Source: Bradyrhizobium sp. AUGA SZCCT0283 (lineage in GTDB: Bacteria > Pseudomonadota > Alphaproteobacteria > Rhizobiales > Xanthobacteraceae). Taken from it: a stretch of 64,000 nt of DNA. The translations under genes and the position numbers were made by a program. The DNA lies in assembly GCF_018130385.1 (NCBI RefSeq), contig NZ_JAFCLU010000012.1:62001-126000 (forward strand). Reading direction: 5' to 3'. Shown piece by piece: positions 62,413 through 64,000 of this stretch. How positions within the stretch are numbered: position 1 is the first letter of the stretch; each line of letters opens with the position of its first letter. Under the pieces are notes generated by a model, which was not told where the DNA came from, made no database searches, and saw nothing but the letters and a program-made list of their open reading frames with translations.

Positions 62413-62901
62413 TCAGCGCCACGTCGCGATCGGCGCTGCTCCGTCCAGCACTTCCGCGATCCGCAGCCGTGTGCCCAGGGTCGTCTCCGCCGGCAGTGCG
62501 CCGGCATCATAGAACCCGCACTCGACGATCTCGTGGTTGGGCTTCGGCAGGCGGTCCTGCCGGAACTGCCTGACGACATAGACCGCGATATGGTCGCGGC
62601 GGGACACGTGGCCGTTGAGGAACAGGCCGTGCAGGACCGGCTCCCCGGTCAGTTCAATCCGCCCCTCTTCCACCAGTTCCCGCCGCAAGGCTTCGAGAAA
62701 GGTTTCGCCGACCTCGACCCCGCCGCCCGGCAGGTGCCAGCCGGCGACATAGCTGTGCCTGACCAGGAACACCTTGTCGTCACCATCGAGCACGACGCCA
62801 CGAACCCCCAGCGTCATGCCGCGGGCCATCCGCCAATAGAGGTGGAAGGCCCGCCGCAATTGCGGTTCGAGGCGTTTTCGCAAGTGCTGCAGCGCCGTCA
62901 C
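62413..62901 (-). CDS. NUDIX hydrolase
   Basis: The 162-residue protein has the NUDIX box GGGVEVGETFLEALRRELVEEGRIEL, after RGVVLDGDDKVFLVRHSYVAGWHLPGG. It resembles small NTP or sugar-nucleotide hydrolases. Substrate unknown. Divergent from the metallophosphoesterase gene. Confidence 0.93.
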   Translation of the reverse strand: MTALQHLRKRLEPQLRRAFHLYWRMARGMTLGVRGVVLDGDDKVFLVRHSYVAGWHLPGGGVEVGETFLEALRRELVEEGRIELTGEPVLHGLFLNGHVSRRDHIAVYVVRQFRQDRLPKPNHEIVECGFYDAGALPAETTLGTRLRIAEVLDGAAPIATWR

Positions 62902-62996
62902 GCAAACCTCGGATGGACAGCTATCACGTTTGATCCTTATATCGCCGCTATGATCGTGCGACGGCTCTATATCACGGAGAATGCGGCGGAGCGCGA

Positions 62997-63887
62997 ATGA
63001 CCGATACTTTCACGTTGGCGCATCTGTCCGATCCGCATCTGCCGCCATTGCCCGAGGCGCGGCTTCGGGATCTCGCGGGCAAGCGTGCGCTGGGCTATCT
63101 CAACTGGACTCGCAACCGCCACAAATATCACCGCCGCGAGGTGTTGGACGCGCTGGTCGCCGACATGCAGGCGCAGCGGCCGGACCATATCGCGGTGACC
63201 GGCGATCTCGTCAACCTGGCGCTGGAGGCGGAATTCACCCCGGCGCAGGCCTGGCTCGAAAGCGTCGGCACGCCGCAACGGGTCACGGTCGTTCCCGGCA
63301 ATCACGACGCCTATGTGCGGGCGACGCGGCATCGTTTCGCCGGCGCGTTCGAGAAATATCTGCGCGGCGATGCCGCGGCGGACGGCACGACGTTTCCGTT
63401 CGTGCGCCGGCGCGGGCCGCTGGCGCTGATCGGGGTGTCCTCGGCGGTGCCCACGCTGCCGCTGATGGCCACCGGCCGGCTTGGCCGCGCGCAACTTGAT
63501 GCGCTGGACCGCGATCTGGCGCAGATGTCCGCCGATGACGCCTTCCGGGTGCTGCTGGTGCATCATCCCCTGCATTCGCATTCGCGGATGAAGCGGCTCA
63601 CCGATTCGAAGGCGCTCCGCGCCGTGCTGAAGCGGCGCGGTGTGGAACTGGTCCTGCACGGCCACGACCACATCCATTCGACGATGTGGCTCGAAGGCGC
63701 CGACCGCCAGATCCCCGCGGTCGGCGTACCGTCGGCCTCGGCGCTGGCGCACCGGCACTATCCGGCCGCGGCGTACAATCTGTTTTCGATCGCGCGCGAG
63801 GGCGAAAAATGGCGCTGCGTGCAGACCGTGCGCGCCATCGACGCCGACTTCCGCGTCAAGGAGATTAAGCAGGCGACGCTGCTCTAG
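62997..63887 (+). CDS. metallophosphoesterase
   Basis: The 296-residue protein has the calcineurin-like motifs: LAHLSDPHLPP (D-x-H), HIAVTGDLVNLALEAEF (GD), VVPGNHDAYVR (GNHD), LLVHHPLH and LVLHGHDHIHST (GHxH). It would bind two metals and cleave phosphoesters; substrate unknown. Its stop overlaps the end of the convergent small protein. Confidence 0.95.
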   Translation: MTDTFTLAHLSDPHLPPLPEARLRDLAGKRALGYLNWTRNRHKYHRREVLDALVADMQAQRPDHIAVTGDLVNLALEAEFTPAQAWLESVGTPQRVTVVPGNHDAYVRATRHRFAGAFEKYLRGDAAADGTTFPFVRRRGPLALIGVSSAVPTLPLMATGRLGRAQLDALDRDLAQMSADDAFRVLLVHHPLHSHSRMKRLTDSKALRAVLKRRGVELVLHGHDHIHSTMWLEGADRQIPAVGVPSASALAHRHYPAAAYNLFSIAREGEKWRCVQTVRAIDADFRVKEIKQATLL

Positions 63888-64000
63888 AAGTTTTTCAGAC
63901 TCGCATACAGCGCCAATCCGAACAGCGCCACCGCGCCCAGCACGAAGCCGAGCACGAACATGCCGAAGCCGCGGCGGCGAGGCTTTTTTTCCACGGCCGG
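63884..64000 (-). CDS. small membrane protein, start may lie outside the window
   Basis: The frame runs from the right edge to a stop at 63884-63886. A GTG at 63994 would give 36 residues: a basic start (EKKPRRRGFG) and one helix (MFVLGFVLGAVALFGLALYAS). No family recognised. The frame stays open to the edge, so a longer protein is possible. The 3' end overlaps the metallophosphoesterase stop. Confidence 0.5.
   Translation of the reverse strand, partial: PAVEKKPRRRGFGMFVLGFVLGAVALFGLALYASLKNF

Overview
The window reads as chromosomal DNA of a slow-growing alphaproteobacterium, most likely Bradyrhizobium or a close relative. The pointers are the high G+C, a fused anthranilate synthase TrpE(G) behind a TrpL leader, a fused cytochrome b/c1 (FbcH) with its Rieske partner FbcF, a CcrM-type GANTC methyltransferase, a UMP-like density of housekeeping genes in short operons, and several families of intergenic palindromic repeats of the kind common in Bradyrhizobium/Rhodopseudomonas genomes. 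The genus is inferred, not proven.

Layout. 1-4900: end of a GNAT protein, a small ORF, moaB, a zinc metallopeptidase, ccrM, a small membrane protein and a GST. 4958-11511: an accessory metabolic stretch of NTF2-like proteins, a CMD-family protein with a divergent LysR regulator, a second GST, an XRE/MmyB regulator, an FAD monooxygenase and a thioesterase. 11589-18317: mutY, a HigBA toxin-antitoxin locus whose toxin frame is broken, a DUF721/DciA-like protein, a DsbA-like protein and smc. 18324-25968: an arsenite-oxidation island on the minus strand, aioX-aioS-aioR, then aioB-aioA, then a DUF2478 gene. It sits between smc and an Rsm22-type methyltransferase. A -24/-12 promoter and two 16-bp dyads 33 bp apart precede aioB.

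26131-31147: rsm22-like, lemA with an M48 protease, two tandem P-loop ATPases that look like diverged paralogues, and a GIY-YIG protein behind a perfect 20-bp palindrome. 31302-34217: trpL-trpE(G)-apt with a leaderless TrpL attenuator. 34347-37071: a VOC dioxygenase, an SDR-type epimerase and a dienelactone hydrolase. 37311-39979: fbcFH. 40260-43983: trmL-queE-queD (queuosine precursor genes), hemF, a YodC-like acidic protein and a HAD phosphatase.

44016-47572: five minus-strand genes (DUF1285, NUDIX, DUF6111, cca, TSUP) linked by four successive 4-nt overlaps. 47831-54650: a divergent MoxR-DUF58-DUF4159-membrane protein operon, with a near-consensus sigma-54 promoter in the gap. 54780-57676: a small DUF2946 protein and a ZnuD-like TonB receptor behind a 17-bp Zur-like palindrome on the -10 element. 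57802-64000: a KefB-type antiporter, GNAT, GT2, a polytopic membrane protein, NUDIX, a metallophosphoesterase and the end of a small membrane protein.

The clearest functional unit is the aio locus: AioX senses arsenite in the periplasm, AioS/AioR relay it to sigma-54 RNA polymerase, and AioBA oxidises arsenite and passes electrons to the respiratory chain. No tRNA, rRNA, CRISPR array, transposase or prophage gene was seen. No gene-free stretch exceeds 300 bases.
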